Assembly (NCBI GenBank): GCA_005879535.1
Contig: VBKI01000053.1
Span: 62,001-126,000 of the forward strand
DNA length: 64,000 nt
Source of the DNA: Deltaproteobacteria bacterium
GTDB lineage: Bacteria; Myxococcota; Myxococcia; Myxococcales; 40CM-4-68-19
Reading direction: 5' to 3'
Shown one piece after another: positions 52,776-61,564 of the stretch. Below the pieces are notes generated by a model that worked only from the letters and a program-made list of their open reading frames with translations, had not been told where the DNA came from and did no database searches. Both the position numbers and the translations under genes were made by a program. Every line of letters begins with the position of its first letter. Positions within the stretch are counted from its first letter, which is position 1.

Positions 52776-53048
52776 CTACTTTTCAGCGGAAAACCCGGAC
52801 TCGGCGATGGCCTTGTCCAGATCGGCGCGTTTCACTTTGGCGTCGTCGTAGGTGACCTTCACCTCGCGCTTGTTCTTGTCCGCCGCGACGCCGCTGACTC
52901 CCTTGACGTCCTTGAGCGCCGCCTCGGTGCGCGCCGCGCAGCCGCCGCAGTGCCATCCGGACACCTTGATGGTGTCCGTCTTCTCGGCCGCGAACGCGCC
53001 GAACGACAGCAAGGAGGCGAGCAGCGAACCGGCGATGAGCTTCCTCAT
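52776..53048 (-). CDS. Periplasmic HMA-domain metal-binding protein
   Basis: 90 residues with a signal peptide (MRKLIAGSLLASLLSFGAFA) and one heavy-metal-associated domain with the CxxC motif in SGWHCGGCAARTE (Cys34, Cys37). Exported CopZ/MerP-like proteins carry copper or mercury in the periplasm. AAGGGAGCC precedes the ATG. No metal ATPase or metal regulator is nearby, so its partner is elsewhere. Possibly part of the tatD-metG run, 43 nt downstream. Confidence 0.87.
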   Translation of the reverse strand: MRKLIAGSLLASLLSFGAFAAEKTDTIKVSGWHCGGCAARTEAALKDVKGVSGVAADKNKREVKVTYDDAKVKRADLDKAIAESGFSAEK

Positions 53049-53091
53049 TGGCTCCCTTTCTGGATGTTTGACGCGCCAGGACGGGATGGAT

Positions 53092-53877
53092 TCAAGTCAA
53101 TCCACCGGGCAGGCGCAAGGCATTGCGCGCGTTGGTGGTCGTGGCGCGCCCAAGCTCGTCCGGCGGCAGGCCGCGCAGGCTGGCGAGCGCTGTCGCCGTC
53201 AGCGCCACGTAGGCTGGCTCGTTGCGCTTTCCCCGGTGGGGGACGGGTGCGAGAAAGGGGCAGTCCGTCTCCACCAGGATCCGATCCAGCGGGGCCCTGG
53301 CAGCGGCGTCGCGGATCGGTTCCGCGTTCTTGAACGTGAGCACGCCGGAGAAGCTCAGGTACAGGCCGAGCGCGAGGTAACGCTGCGCCGCACGCCAGCC
53401 GCTGGTGAAGCAGTGGATGACGCCGCCGTCTGGCCCCAACTCTGCCCGCAGGATCTCCGCCGTCTCCACGTCGGCCTCGCGGGTGTGCACGACCAGCGGC
53501 TTTCCGAGCTCCCTTGCCAGCCGGATCTGCCGGACGAATACCGACCGTTGCACGTCGCGCGGGGAGCGATCGTAGTGGAAATCGAGACCGCATTCCCCGA
53601 CGGCGGTCACGTCGCTACCGCTACACAGCCGGCGCAATTCGTCGAAGTCCGTGTCCGTCGCGCTGGCTGCGTCGTGTGGGTGGATTCCCGCGGTGGCGGA
53701 GAAGAACGAGCGGTCGGTCTTCGCCAGGCCGATCGCGTCCTGCGCACCCGCCATCCCGGCGCCTTCGCGCCACTGCCCGACAGCCACCACGTGGACGAGC
53801 CCTGCCGCCCTGGCGCGGCCGATCACCTCGTCGCGGTCCGCGTACCCGTCGAGGTGCGCGTGCGCGTCAATCAGCAC
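53092..53877 (-). CDS. TatD-family metal-dependent hydrolase
   Basis: 261 residues. Metal ligands DAHAHLD at the N-terminus, Glu in VGECGLDFHYD, His in VVHTREAD and IHCFTSG, and Asp in LVETDCPFLAP. TatD proteins are magnesium-dependent 3'-5' exonucleases on DNA and RNA; some deacylate D-aminoacyl-tRNA. The GTG start lies 11 nt inside the HEAT gene. Linkage with metG and holB, as in many genomes, supports the assignment. Confidence 0.92.
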   Translation of the reverse strand: MLIDAHAHLDGYADRDEVIGRARAAGLVHVVAVGQWREGAGMAGAQDAIGLAKTDRSFFSATAGIHPHDAASATDTDFDELRRLCSGSDVTAVGECGLDFHYDRSPRDVQRSVFVRQIRLARELGKPLVVHTREADVETAEILRAELGPDGGVIHCFTSGWRAAQRYLALGLYLSFSGVLTFKNAEPIRDAAARAPLDRILVETDCPFLAPVPHRGKRNEPAYVALTATALASLRGLPPDELGRATTTNARNALRLPGGLT

Positions 53878-54904
53878 TGGCCTGCACCTCGACCAGCAGC
53901 TCTTCGCAGAGCTGCTTCAGCTCGGGCGGGCCGTCCGCGGCGAGCTTGCCGAGAAGATCGAGCGCAGCTGGCGTCGCCAGCTCCGCGAGACCCTCCGCGG
54001 CATCCATCCGCAGGTCCTCGGGCACATCGGGATCGCCGGCGATCGCCTGCAGACGCTCTTCGGCCCCCGTGGCCTTGAGCCTCCCGAGCGCACGGATCGC
54101 CGCACCCCTTGCCGGATCGCCATCGGTCTCCGCCAGCTCGGTGAGCACGGGGATCGCATCGTGCACGGCGAGGCGCCCCGCCCACTCCGCCGCGAGGGGC
54201 CGGTCGTCGCCGTCCGATTCGAGGCGCGAGATCAGGTGGGCACCGCCGCGCGGATCCCCGAGACGGGCCAGCGCGGCCGCGGCGAGCGTGCGATCGAAGT
54301 CCCCGAGAGATTCTTCCTCGAACATCGCGGCGATCGCCGGGACCGCCGCGGCGTCGCCCAGCGACATCATCGCGGACAGCGCCTCCTGGCGTCGGTGATC
54401 GTCGCGGAGCGCGGCTTGAAGCTCGGAAAGCCCTGCCGGGTCCTGCACGTCCGACAGAGCGCAGGCGGCTGCGAAGCGCATCGACTCCTCGGCAGACTGC
54501 ACCACGGCGCGGACCCGGGCGCGCGCGGCATCGCCCGGGATGCGGATGGCCGACCAGACAGCGGCGATGCGCACCTGGGGCACGCGGTCGGTGAGCAGCG
54601 CGAGGACGCCCTGCTCGCACTTCGCCAGGTTCTCGGCTTTGCGCAGAAGGCGGACCCCGGAGAGCGCGACCACGCGCACGAGCGGTTCCGGATCTTCCAG
54701 GAGGTGGGGAAGCCGCGCCGCCAGGATTGTTGCTGCGTCGGCGTCGCCGGAGCGCCAGCGCTCGATCAGCGCACGGGCGGCGTCCACGCGCAACGCCCCG
54801 TCGGCCGAATCGAGCGCCTCGCCCGCATCCATCTCCGGCTCCGGTGGCGGGGCCGCTGCGGGCTGCGCGTCCTTCCTGCCGAACAGCGAAGAGAGCAGTC
54901 CCAT
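53867..54904 (-). CDS. HEAT-repeat protein
   Basis: 345 residues. From about residue 35 on it consists of tandem alpha-helical HEAT repeats (about nine, 30-35 residues each) with VRIAAVWSAI, MRFAAACALSDV, LAAAALARLGDP and AIRALGRLKATG. The first 30 residues are Pro/Ala-rich. It is probably a protein-interaction scaffold. The ATG at 54904 overlaps the metG stop (TGATG); the GTG one codon earlier is also possible. Its position between metG and tatD suggests a housekeeping link, but nothing in the sequence gives a catalytic role. Confidence 0.82.
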   Translation of the reverse strand: MGLLSSLFGRKDAQPAAAPPPEPEMDAGEALDSADGALRVDAARALIERWRSGDADAATILAARLPHLLEDPEPLVRVVALSGVRLLRKAENLAKCEQGVLALLTDRVPQVRIAAVWSAIRIPGDAARARVRAVVQSAEESMRFAAACALSDVQDPAGLSELQAALRDDHRRQEALSAMMSLGDAAAVPAIAAMFEEESLGDFDRTLAAAALARLGDPRGGAHLISRLESDGDDRPLAAEWAGRLAVHDAIPVLTELAETDGDPARGAAIRALGRLKATGAEERLQAIAGDPDVPEDLRMDAAEGLAELATPAALDLLGKLAADGPPELKQLCEELLVEVQASAD

Positions 54905-56904
54905 CACTTCACGGGGGAGCCCGGCTTCACGTCGCCGGGCAGCTCGATGGCCGTATGCTCGCGATCACCTCCGCTCGCATAGAGGACCATGCCGTGGGAG
55001 ACGAGTCCCTTGCCGAAATCACGTGGGGGCAGGTTGGCGACGACGCAGACCACCTTTCCTGCCAGCTCTTCGGGAGCGTAGGACTGCGCGACGCCGCTGA
55101 CGATCGTGCGGGGCGTGGCTTCGCCGAGATCGATCGTGAGCTTGATCAGCTTGTCCTTCTTCGGCACGCGCTCCGCGGCGAGGATTTTGCCGGCGCGCAG
55201 ATCCATCGTCGCAAACTGCTCGATGGTCAGCTCGGGCACAACCACCGCCTTCGCCGGAGGCGGAACCACCGCCGAAGGCGGAACGAATCGCGAGGAAAGC
55301 TCACTGACCTCGGCGTCTTCGACTTTTCGAACGAGCGGCCGGGGCTCTCTGATCGCGGCGTTCTCCAGCGGCTTGAAGTCGCCCCAAGTCAACTCCGCCC
55401 CGCTCTGCTCCTCCACTCCCCGCGCAAACCGCGGCACGATGGGCGCCAGCCATCGCGCGCAGAATCGCGCCACGTTCACCGCCAGCGTGAGCTCCTCGAG
55501 CGCCGCCTCGCGGTCCGTCTTCAGCTTCTCCCACGGCTTCTGCGCCTGCAGACGCTGGTTGGCCGACGACGAGAACTCCAGCACCTTCTGGACGACGGTG
55601 CGCGTGTCGCACCGCTTGTAGAGCTCGCTGATCTCCCGCTCCACGGTGCGCGCCTGCTGGAAGACATCGGACGACGCCGCGCGCGTGAGCTTTCCCCCGT
55701 TCTTCCAGACGAGCGACAGCGCCCGGTTGGCGAGGTTCCCCACGTTGGCGAGGAGCTCCCCGTTCACCCTGTTCTTCAGCTCGTTGAACGAGAGGTCGAT
55801 GTCGCTCGGCGTCGGCCCGAGGTTCGCGGCATAGAAATACCGCAGCCACTCCGGATCGAGCCCGGCGTCCAGGTACTCCCGCACGTTGAGGAAGGTGCCG
55901 CGCGACTTGCTCATCTTCGCGCCTTCCACCGTGAGCATCCCGTGCACGTGGACCCGCGCGGGCTCCTTCCAGCGTGCAGCGTGCAGCATCGCCGGCCAGA
56001 AGAGCGTGTGGTGGTACACGATGTCCTTGCCGATGAAGTGCACGAGGTCGCAGTCGGCGTCCGCGCCCCAGAACTCCTCCACCCTGCGGCCGTGGTCCTG
56101 ACACCACTTGTCGGTGCTCGAGAGGTACCCGATTGGCGCATCCAGCCAGACGTAGAAGTACTTCGTCTCCTCGCCGGGAATCCGGAACCCGAAGTACGGC
56201 GCGTCGCGGGAGATGTCCCAGTCGCGGAGCGGCTCCGCCAGCCATTTGTCGACGAAGTTGCGGATCTCCGGCTGCAAGCGCCCTTCGCTGCGCGTCCAGC
56301 CGCGCAGCCATTCCTGGTACTTGGAGAGCTTGACGAAGTAGTGCGGCGAGGTGCGCCGTTCGAGGTTGGTGTTCCCGCAGATGGCGCAGCGGGGATTCTT
56401 CAGCTCGGTGGGCTCGTACGTGCTGCCGCAGTTCTCGCAGGAATCGCCGTACTGGTCCTTGGTCCCGCAGACCGGGCACTCGCCTCGGATGTACCGGTCG
56501 GGGAGGAACCGCTTGTCGACCGAGCAGTACACCTGCTCGACGTCGCGCTTCTCGATGGCGCCATCGGCGCGCAGCGCCTCGTAGATGCGGCGGGTGTGCT
56601 GCTCGTTCTCCGGTGAGTGCGTCGTATAGAAGAGATCGAACCCGATCTCGAACGCCTTGTAGTCCTCGGCGTGCTCGCGCTGGATCCGGGCGATCCACTC
56701 CTCGGGCGCGACACCCGCCTTGCGCGCGCTGATCTCGATCGGAGTCCCGTGCGTGTCGTCGGCGCAGATGAAGATGCATTCGGTCCCCATGGCGTTCATC
56801 GCCCGGACGAAGACGTCGGTCTGGACGGACTCGACCATGTGGCCGAGATGGAGGCTGCCGTTGGCGTACGGCAGCGCGTGGGTGACGAGCATGCGGGAAG
56901 CCAT
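54904..56904 (-). CDS. metG: Methionyl-tRNA synthetase
   Basis: 666 residues. Class I synthetase with the HIGH motif as HLGHMVE after THALPYANG, four-cysteine zinc knuckles (CPVC, CENC and CAIC), and KMSKS in GAKMSKSRGTF. A C-terminal OB-fold (EMAP-like tRNA-binding domain, about 555-666, IEQFATMDLRAGKI and VVANLPPRDFG) is fused, as in the long bacterial form. The start at 56904 (MASRMLVTHALPYANG) fits the family; the frame extends upstream but into non-conserved sequence. The ribosome site is weak. Confidence 0.96.
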   Translation of the reverse strand: MASRMLVTHALPYANGSLHLGHMVESVQTDVFVRAMNAMGTECIFICADDTHGTPIEISARKAGVAPEEWIARIQREHAEDYKAFEIGFDLFYTTHSPENEQHTRRIYEALRADGAIEKRDVEQVYCSVDKRFLPDRYIRGECPVCGTKDQYGDSCENCGSTYEPTELKNPRCAICGNTNLERRTSPHYFVKLSKYQEWLRGWTRSEGRLQPEIRNFVDKWLAEPLRDWDISRDAPYFGFRIPGEETKYFYVWLDAPIGYLSSTDKWCQDHGRRVEEFWGADADCDLVHFIGKDIVYHHTLFWPAMLHAARWKEPARVHVHGMLTVEGAKMSKSRGTFLNVREYLDAGLDPEWLRYFYAANLGPTPSDIDLSFNELKNRVNGELLANVGNLANRALSLVWKNGGKLTRAASSDVFQQARTVEREISELYKRCDTRTVVQKVLEFSSSANQRLQAQKPWEKLKTDREAALEELTLAVNVARFCARWLAPIVPRFARGVEEQSGAELTWGDFKPLENAAIREPRPLVRKVEDAEVSELSSRFVPPSAVVPPPAKAVVVPELTIEQFATMDLRAGKILAAERVPKKDKLIKLTIDLGEATPRTIVSGVAQSYAPEELAGKVVCVVANLPPRDFGKGLVSHGMVLYASGGDREHTAIELPGDVKPGSPVK

Positions 56905-56975
56905 CAGGGTTGTTTCATACCGGCGCTTGTTGAACGCCACAAGCATCGCCGCCAAGCCGCCTACGGCGGCCGCCG

Positions 56976-58307
56976 CTACCTGGCGCACACCTCGAGGAGG
57001 AGTCGCTCCATCGACAACCGCGGATCCGCCCCGTTCTTCAGCTCGAAGTCGACCTCCGCGCAGCGGATCAGCGCGCGCCTCCAGAATGCCCGGGGTCTCC
57101 GGCGCGCCCGCTTGTACCCCAGCCAGGCCACGAACGGATGCGGGACCTTCTGCTTCTTCGCCGACAGCTCGCTCTCCAGCGCCGGAAACAGCTTCGCCTG
57201 GAACTCGTTGTATCCGAGCTCCCGGGGTCCGGCGTCGGCATATCGTGAGCTGTCCGCCAGCGCCTTGCGCACCGCGCTGGCAACGCCGCCGAGGAACGGC
57301 AGCGCGACCGCGGAAGCGTTCGCCCTCCTGCGCAAGTCGTCGCCGAAGAGCTGCAGCGCCTTGGCGGCGTCGCCCTCGCCCACCGCTTCCGCGAGCGCGA
57401 AGAATTCCTCCTCCCGCACCGGCGCCACGACCGCCTCGACGTCCTCCCGGACGATCTGCGCGCGATCGCCCACGTAGAGCGCGAGCTTCCGCAGCTCGGA
57501 GGCGATCAGCCGCAGGTCGTCACCCAGCCGGTCCTTCAGCTCCAGCTCGGCGTCGCGCGCCAGCCTCTTCTTCAGAGGACCCAGCTCGTCGGCGACGATG
57601 GGCGAAATGTCCAGCGTGTCGATCGAGCGCCCGCGCCGTTCCGCGCGGCGCCGGACGTGCGCCCCCTTCTCCTGCGCGAGACGGACGAGCGCGTGTTTCG
57701 GGGGAAGCGACTCCGCCACCAGGATCAGGTGCGTCTTCGGTGGCAGGCCCCGTTCCACGGCGCGGACGAGGGCCTCGAGGTCGTCCGGCGGCGCCACGAT
57801 GTTCTGGGCGAGCGCCCAGGAGGACAGCTCCTGCAGCCAGCTCTTGTCCCCTTCCTCGGGCGACGCCCCGAGGTCCTTCCGCCATTTCGCGGCGGACGCT
57901 CCGGTCTTCGATCCGAATGCCACGTCCGCGGCGGCCCAACCCGCGGGCCGCACCAGGTGCAGCAACCTGCGCGCCGCGTCGCGCTGCCGCTTGCCTTGCC
58001 AGAGGTCGCGCACCCGCGAGAGCTCGCGCGGGGCGTCGACTTCCTCGGCGAAGGCGTCGGCGCCCTCCACCACCACCGCTTTCGGTGCCGCGAACATCGC
58101 CACGGTGACGAGGTGCGAGGCGATCTCGCGCGCTCCCGCCGCCGCATCGACCACCACGAGGTTCAGCGCGCGATCCTTCTCCGGCACGATCGCATCCGCC
58201 AGCTCGCGGGCGCTGGTGCGCGCCAGGTACTCGTCACCCTCGATCAGCGTGACGGCACGGGCCTTTCCGGAGGTTGCCTCCTCGATCAGCTCCGCCATGT
58301 CAGCCAC
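56976..58307 (-). CDS. holA: DNA polymerase III delta subunit
   Basis: 443 residues, about 100 more than E. coli HolA. N-terminal LIEGDEYLARTSARELADA and AVVVEGADAF, a central region LGDDLRLIASELRKLALYVG (family hallmark ELEKL) and C-terminal clamp-loader lid helices. The extra length lies around residues 115-190 (QGKRQRDAARRLLHLV to SWALAQNIVAPPDD), which may be an inserted segment. The GTG at 58307 has GGGAG 7 nt upstream and overlaps holB by 8 nt; an ATG at 58298 is an alternative. It loads the beta clamp with delta'. Confidence 0.85.
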   Translation of the reverse strand: MADMAELIEEATSGKARAVTLIEGDEYLARTSARELADAIVPEKDRALNLVVVDAAAGAREIASHLVTVAMFAAPKAVVVEGADAFAEEVDAPRELSRVRDLWQGKRQRDAARRLLHLVRPAGWAAADVAFGSKTGASAAKWRKDLGASPEEGDKSWLQELSSWALAQNIVAPPDDLEALVRAVERGLPPKTHLILVAESLPPKHALVRLAQEKGAHVRRRAERRGRSIDTLDISPIVADELGPLKKRLARDAELELKDRLGDDLRLIASELRKLALYVGDRAQIVREDVEAVVAPVREEEFFALAEAVGEGDAAKALQLFGDDLRRRANASAVALPFLGGVASAVRKALADSSRYADAGPRELGYNEFQAKLFPALESELSAKKQKVPHPFVAWLGYKRARRRPRAFWRRALIRCAEVDFELKNGADPRLSMERLLLEVCAR

Positions 58308-59319
58308 GGCGAAGCTCCCGGGTACCCAGCAGGAGGCGCTCGAGCTGCAGCCTGCCGTTGCCGTTCTGACGCAACGCCTCGATCACGTCGGCGCAGAGCG
58401 TCGCCTGTCCGAGCAGCGCACGCGGCGCCACACGGGTGGAGATTTCCTTCGCCCTGCCCGCCAGCTCGCGCAGCTCCGGAGCTGCTCCCGCGCTGCAGAC
58501 GAGCAGATCGCGCGTCCAGGCGTGGACCGCCTCGGCCACGGCCAATGCGGCATCGCGATCGCCGTACGCCTCGGCGAGATCGAGCGCCTCGCGCTCGTCC
58601 CCGGCCCCGAGGGCGTCTTCCACCTGCCCGAGCACCTCCCGCCATTCGCCTTCCGCCTCGAGCGCGCGCGAGAAGCTTCCGCCGGCGCGCGCGGCCCGGT
58701 CCCGGGCGGCGGCCTCCGGCACTCCTTCGCGGAGCAGGCGGGTCACCAGCGCCTCCGCCGGCACCGGGCCGAGCTGCACGCGAGCGCACCGCGACCGGAT
58801 GGTGGGAAGCAACGCATCGGGGTTCGCGCTGAGCAGCAGGAACGTGGTTGCCGGCGTCGGCTCCTCCAGCGTCTTCAAGAGCGTATTCTGCGCCCGCTCG
58901 TTCATGGCATCGGCGGGCGTCACGATGGCGATCTTCCGGCGTCCGCGCAGCGCCGCGAACGAGAGGCGCCTGGCCAGGGCCCGCACGTCGTCCACGCGGA
59001 TCTCCTTGGAGGGAGCGCCTTCCAGGTCCGCGCGCCCGACCAGGCTTCGCGCGAGCAGCTCCGTCTGCGGCATGAGGAAGGCGACATCGGGGAAGTTGCC
59101 GCGCTCGATTCCGCGGCAATTCAGACACTTGCCGCACGGACGAACGGCCGGATCGACCTCCTCGCAGTTCGCCGCCTGGGCGAACGTGCGCGCCAGCAGC
59201 TCCTTGCCTACGCCTTCCGGCCCGGCGAGGAGGTATGCGTGGTGCACCTGCCCGCGCTCCAGCGCGCCCCGGAGCAGCCGGACTGCACGCTCCTGTCCGA
59301 AAATGTCCTCCCAGCGCAT
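58300..59319 (-). CDS. holB: DNA polymerase III delta' subunit
   Basis: 339 residues. Clamp-loader AAA+ fold with GPEGVGKELLAR (retained P-loop), zinc-binding CGKCLNC, sensor-1 region NALLKTLEEP-like NTLLKTLEEPTPATTFLLLS and IRSRC (the SRC motif). It holds the clamp loader with HolA and DnaX. The ATG at 59319 is divergent from a lipoprotein gene 70 nt away. The gene starts the run holB-holA-metG-HEAT-tatD. Confidence 0.93.
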   Translation of the reverse strand: MRWEDIFGQERAVRLLRGALERGQVHHAYLLAGPEGVGKELLARTFAQAANCEEVDPAVRPCGKCLNCRGIERGNFPDVAFLMPQTELLARSLVGRADLEGAPSKEIRVDDVRALARRLSFAALRGRRKIAIVTPADAMNERAQNTLLKTLEEPTPATTFLLLSANPDALLPTIRSRCARVQLGPVPAEALVTRLLREGVPEAAARDRAARAGGSFSRALEAEGEWREVLGQVEDALGAGDEREALDLAEAYGDRDAALAVAEAVHAWTRDLLVCSAGAAPELRELAGRAKEISTRVAPRALLGQATLCADVIEALRQNGNGRLQLERLLLGTRELRRG

Positions 59320-59389
59320 GAATGCGCGTTCCTACACACCGTCGAACCCTAATGCAACGGCATGGCGAGTCCGTGCTAGAGGTGCCGTC

Positions 59390-60016
59390 ATGCGCAAGGC
59401 TGGAGCTGCCTTCCTGCTCGTCGTCGCCGCCGCCTGCGGCAACAACGAGAACGTGTTCTACGGCTCCATCGGCCCGAGCACCATCACGCCATTCATCGCC
59501 TTCGATAACGCGAACAGCGTCATCTCCGGGCGCGCGACGCTGACGGATGCCGACGGCGGTACCACAGGCAGTGCCGAGCTCGTGATCATCAGCGACCGGC
59601 CGCGCCTGTGCGATCGCCTGGTCCAGTATCCCGATTACTTCCGCAACCCGCCGGAAGCGTACGTCGCGCTGATCCTCTTCCTCCCCCCCGACAACCGCGT
59701 CGGGACGTTCCTTGCCGGCCGCCCCGGCGACGAGGGAACTGGAAGCGAGATCATCGGCGCCGACCCCACAAAGAAACAGGCATCGATCGACCTCACGGGC
59801 AGGCCGGTCGCGCCTTTTCAGGGCCTGAACGCCTACCCCTGTTGCGGATACATCTCGCTTCGCGATTGGTCGGAGGCGTCGGGCGGTGAGTCGACCGGCA
59901 GCTTCAACCTCTATTACGGGGCACCTCCGCAGTTGAATTCGACCACCGCCTTTCCCTTCTACGGCCAGTTCAAGGCGACGGTGTGCACGACGCTGAACGG
60001 CACGCTGCTGCCTTGA
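59390..60016 (+). CDS. Predicted lipoprotein of unknown function
   Basis: 208 residues, family not recognised. The signal ends VVAAACGN (lipobox, Cys16). The mature part is beta-rich, with a possible disulphide pair or metal site in YPCCGYISL and a further Cys near the C-terminus (TVCTTLNGT). AGAGGTG precedes the ATG at 59390. It is divergent from holB and followed by the SdhC-like gene after 49 nt. It is probably a surface or outer-membrane lipoprotein; nothing points to a specific role. Confidence 0.75.
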   Translation: MRKAGAAFLLVVAAACGNNENVFYGSIGPSTITPFIAFDNANSVISGRATLTDADGGTTGSAELVIISDRPRLCDRLVQYPDYFRNPPEAYVALILFLPPDNRVGTFLAGRPGDEGTGSEIIGADPTKKQASIDLTGRPVAPFQGLNAYPCCGYISLRDWSEASGGESTGSFNLYYGAPPQLNSTTAFPFYGQFKATVCTTLNGTLLP

Positions 60017-60065
60017 CACCGTCGCACTCCCGCCCTACTCAGGGCGCCCCGAGTGGAGAACGACG

Positions 60066-60764
60066 ATGGCGCTCCCCCTCACGACGGATCAGCCTGACCG
60101 CAGCGTAGCTCCCGAGGATCGGACCATCGCGCGAGAATTCATCCTCGCGCGCCTTGGGTCGCTGTTCGCCTTTGCCCCGGTGGGCGTCTGGACCGTCGCC
60201 CACCTCTGGCACCAGCTCGCCGCCTACCGATCGCCGCAGGCCTGGGAGACGGCGGTGACGGGCCACGTCAACAGCGCCAGCACCGTGCTCGTGTTCGTGC
60301 TCGTGCTCGGGCCGCTGCTCTGGCACACCATCTGGGGCATCGTCCGCATGCTGCGCAGCCGTCCCAAGCCGCTGCAGAGTGGATTCTCCAACCTGCGGTA
60401 CGTGATCCAGCGCCTGTCGGCGGTGGGGCTGCTGCTCTTCCTCGGAGCCCACCTCTACCTGGCGTGGTTCGAGCCGCGCTTCCTGCACGGGCGGCCGGAG
60501 CCGTTCGCGCAGATCTCGCGGGAGATGCGCTTCCACACGCCGACGCTGATCGTCTACATCCTCGGCATCGTGGGGATCGCGTACCATCTCGCGAACGGCC
60601 TCTGGAGCTTCATGACCATGGGCTGGGGGATTGCTGTCAGCAAGAGCGGGATCCGCTGGATGGAGCGCGTCTCCATCCTCCTTTTCGTCGTGCTGCTCGC
60701 CGTGGGGTGGGCCGCCATCTACGGCTTGTACCGGGGTGGCGAGGCGTACGGTCCGCCGGCCTGA
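60066..60764 (+). CDS. Succinate dehydrogenase cytochrome b-like membrane subunit
   Basis: 232 residues with five to six predicted helices, like the SdhC/FrdC family of the single-subunit (B. subtilis) type. Candidate haem ligands are His46 and His49 in VAHLWHQL, His68 in TGHVNSAS, and later His in GAHLYLAWFEPRF and YHLANGLWSF. No sdhA or sdhB is nearby, so partners must lie elsewhere or the protein is an orphan. GGAGAACGACG precedes the ATG. Its last 46 bp overlap the convergent DUF2127 gene. Confidence 0.83.
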   Translation: MALPLTTDQPDRSVAPEDRTIAREFILARLGSLFAFAPVGVWTVAHLWHQLAAYRSPQAWETAVTGHVNSASTVLVFVLVLGPLLWHTIWGIVRMLRSRPKPLQSGFSNLRYVIQRLSAVGLLLFLGAHLYLAWFEPRFLHGRPEPFAQISREMRFHTPTLIVYILGIVGIAYHLANGLWSFMTMGWGIAVSKSGIRWMERVSILLFVVLLAVGWAAIYGLYRGGEAYGPPA

Positions 60765-61192
60765 CGCAGCAGGTAAAGAACCACCGCGATGTTCACGGCG
60801 AGGATGACCACGCGGCCCCATGCAGGGCGCCGGAACAATTCCCAGAGCTCCCACGGCAGCAGCATGGCCGTCGCGATCACCACCAGCCACGGCGCCCACC
60901 AACGGCCCGCTTGCAGCGCCAGCCCTTCCACGGCCGAGAGGGCCGAGTCGCCCAGCATGGCGATCGCGAGCAGCTTCACGTGGCCGCTCGTGGCCGCCTC
61001 AACGAGCAACGTCGCGGCCCGCAACGACCAGGCGCCGGCGAAATGCTCGAGGACGAACTCCGCGAGCGTCGCGGCTCCCGCTTCGGTGCCGCGAACGAGG
61101 AGCCAGATGGCCGCAATCCCGACCAGTGCCTGCAGCACGGCCTTGGTCAGCTTGTAGACGATGATCGTTTCCAGGCCCGCAGGCCGATTCAT
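60719..61192 (-). CDS. DUF2127-like membrane protein
   Basis: 157 residues with about four hydrophobic helices. The segment GRWWAPWLVVIATAMLLPWE near residue 100 is typical of DUF2127 proteins. Function unknown. The ATG overlaps the stop of the response regulator (ATGA), so it is the last gene of the hem run. The 3' end overlaps the SdhC-like gene by 46 bp on the opposite strand, one of the longest convergent overlaps in this window. Confidence 0.75.
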   Translation of the reverse strand: MNRPAGLETIIVYKLTKAVLQALVGIAAIWLLVRGTEAGAATLAEFVLEHFAGAWSLRAATLLVEAATSGHVKLLAIAMLGDSALSAVEGLALQAGRWWAPWLVVIATAMLLPWELWELFRRPAWGRVVILAVNIAVVLYLLRQAGGPYASPPRYKP

Positions 61193-61554
61193 GCGCCAGG
61201 CACCAGCGATCGCACGAGCTCCAGCAGGCGGCTGATGTCGAACGGCTTCTCCATCGAGCGGACCCCGAGGCGCTCCGCCTGCTGGCGTCCCTCGTTGGAT
61301 CCGGTCGTGAGCACGACGGGCACCTGTCCGAGACCCGCGCTGCGCAGCTGCTCGACGACCCAGGCTCCGTCCGCGTCCGGCATGAAGTAGTCCACCAGGA
61401 TCAGCGCCGGTGGCGCGGCGCGGGCCGCATCGATGGCGCGGCGCGCATCCGGCGAGGTGCGCACGGCAAACCCGTTCAGCTCCAGCAGGTCCTGGAGCAC
61501 CATCCGGGTGTCTTCGTCGTCGTCGACGACGAGGATTTCCCTGCGCTCAGCCAC
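61189..61554 (-). CDS. Single-domain response regulator
   Basis: 121 residues, receiver domain only. ILVVDDDEDT start, phospho-acceptor Asp55 in LILVDYFMPDADG, conserved Thr in VVLTTGSN and Lys in SMEKPFD. No output domain follows, so it would signal through a partner, as CheY or SpoOF do. The GTG start at 61554 is tentative with a weak ribosome site. It sits 10 nt after hemD and is coupled to a DUF2127 gene. No kinase is adjacent. Confidence 0.86.
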   Translation of the reverse strand: MAERREILVVDDDEDTRMVLQDLLELNGFAVRTSPDARRAIDAARAAPPALILVDYFMPDADGAWVVEQLRSAGLGQVPVVLTTGSNEGRQQAERLGVRSMEKPFDISRLLELVRSLVPGA

Positions 61555-61564
61555 GCGGGCGAGC

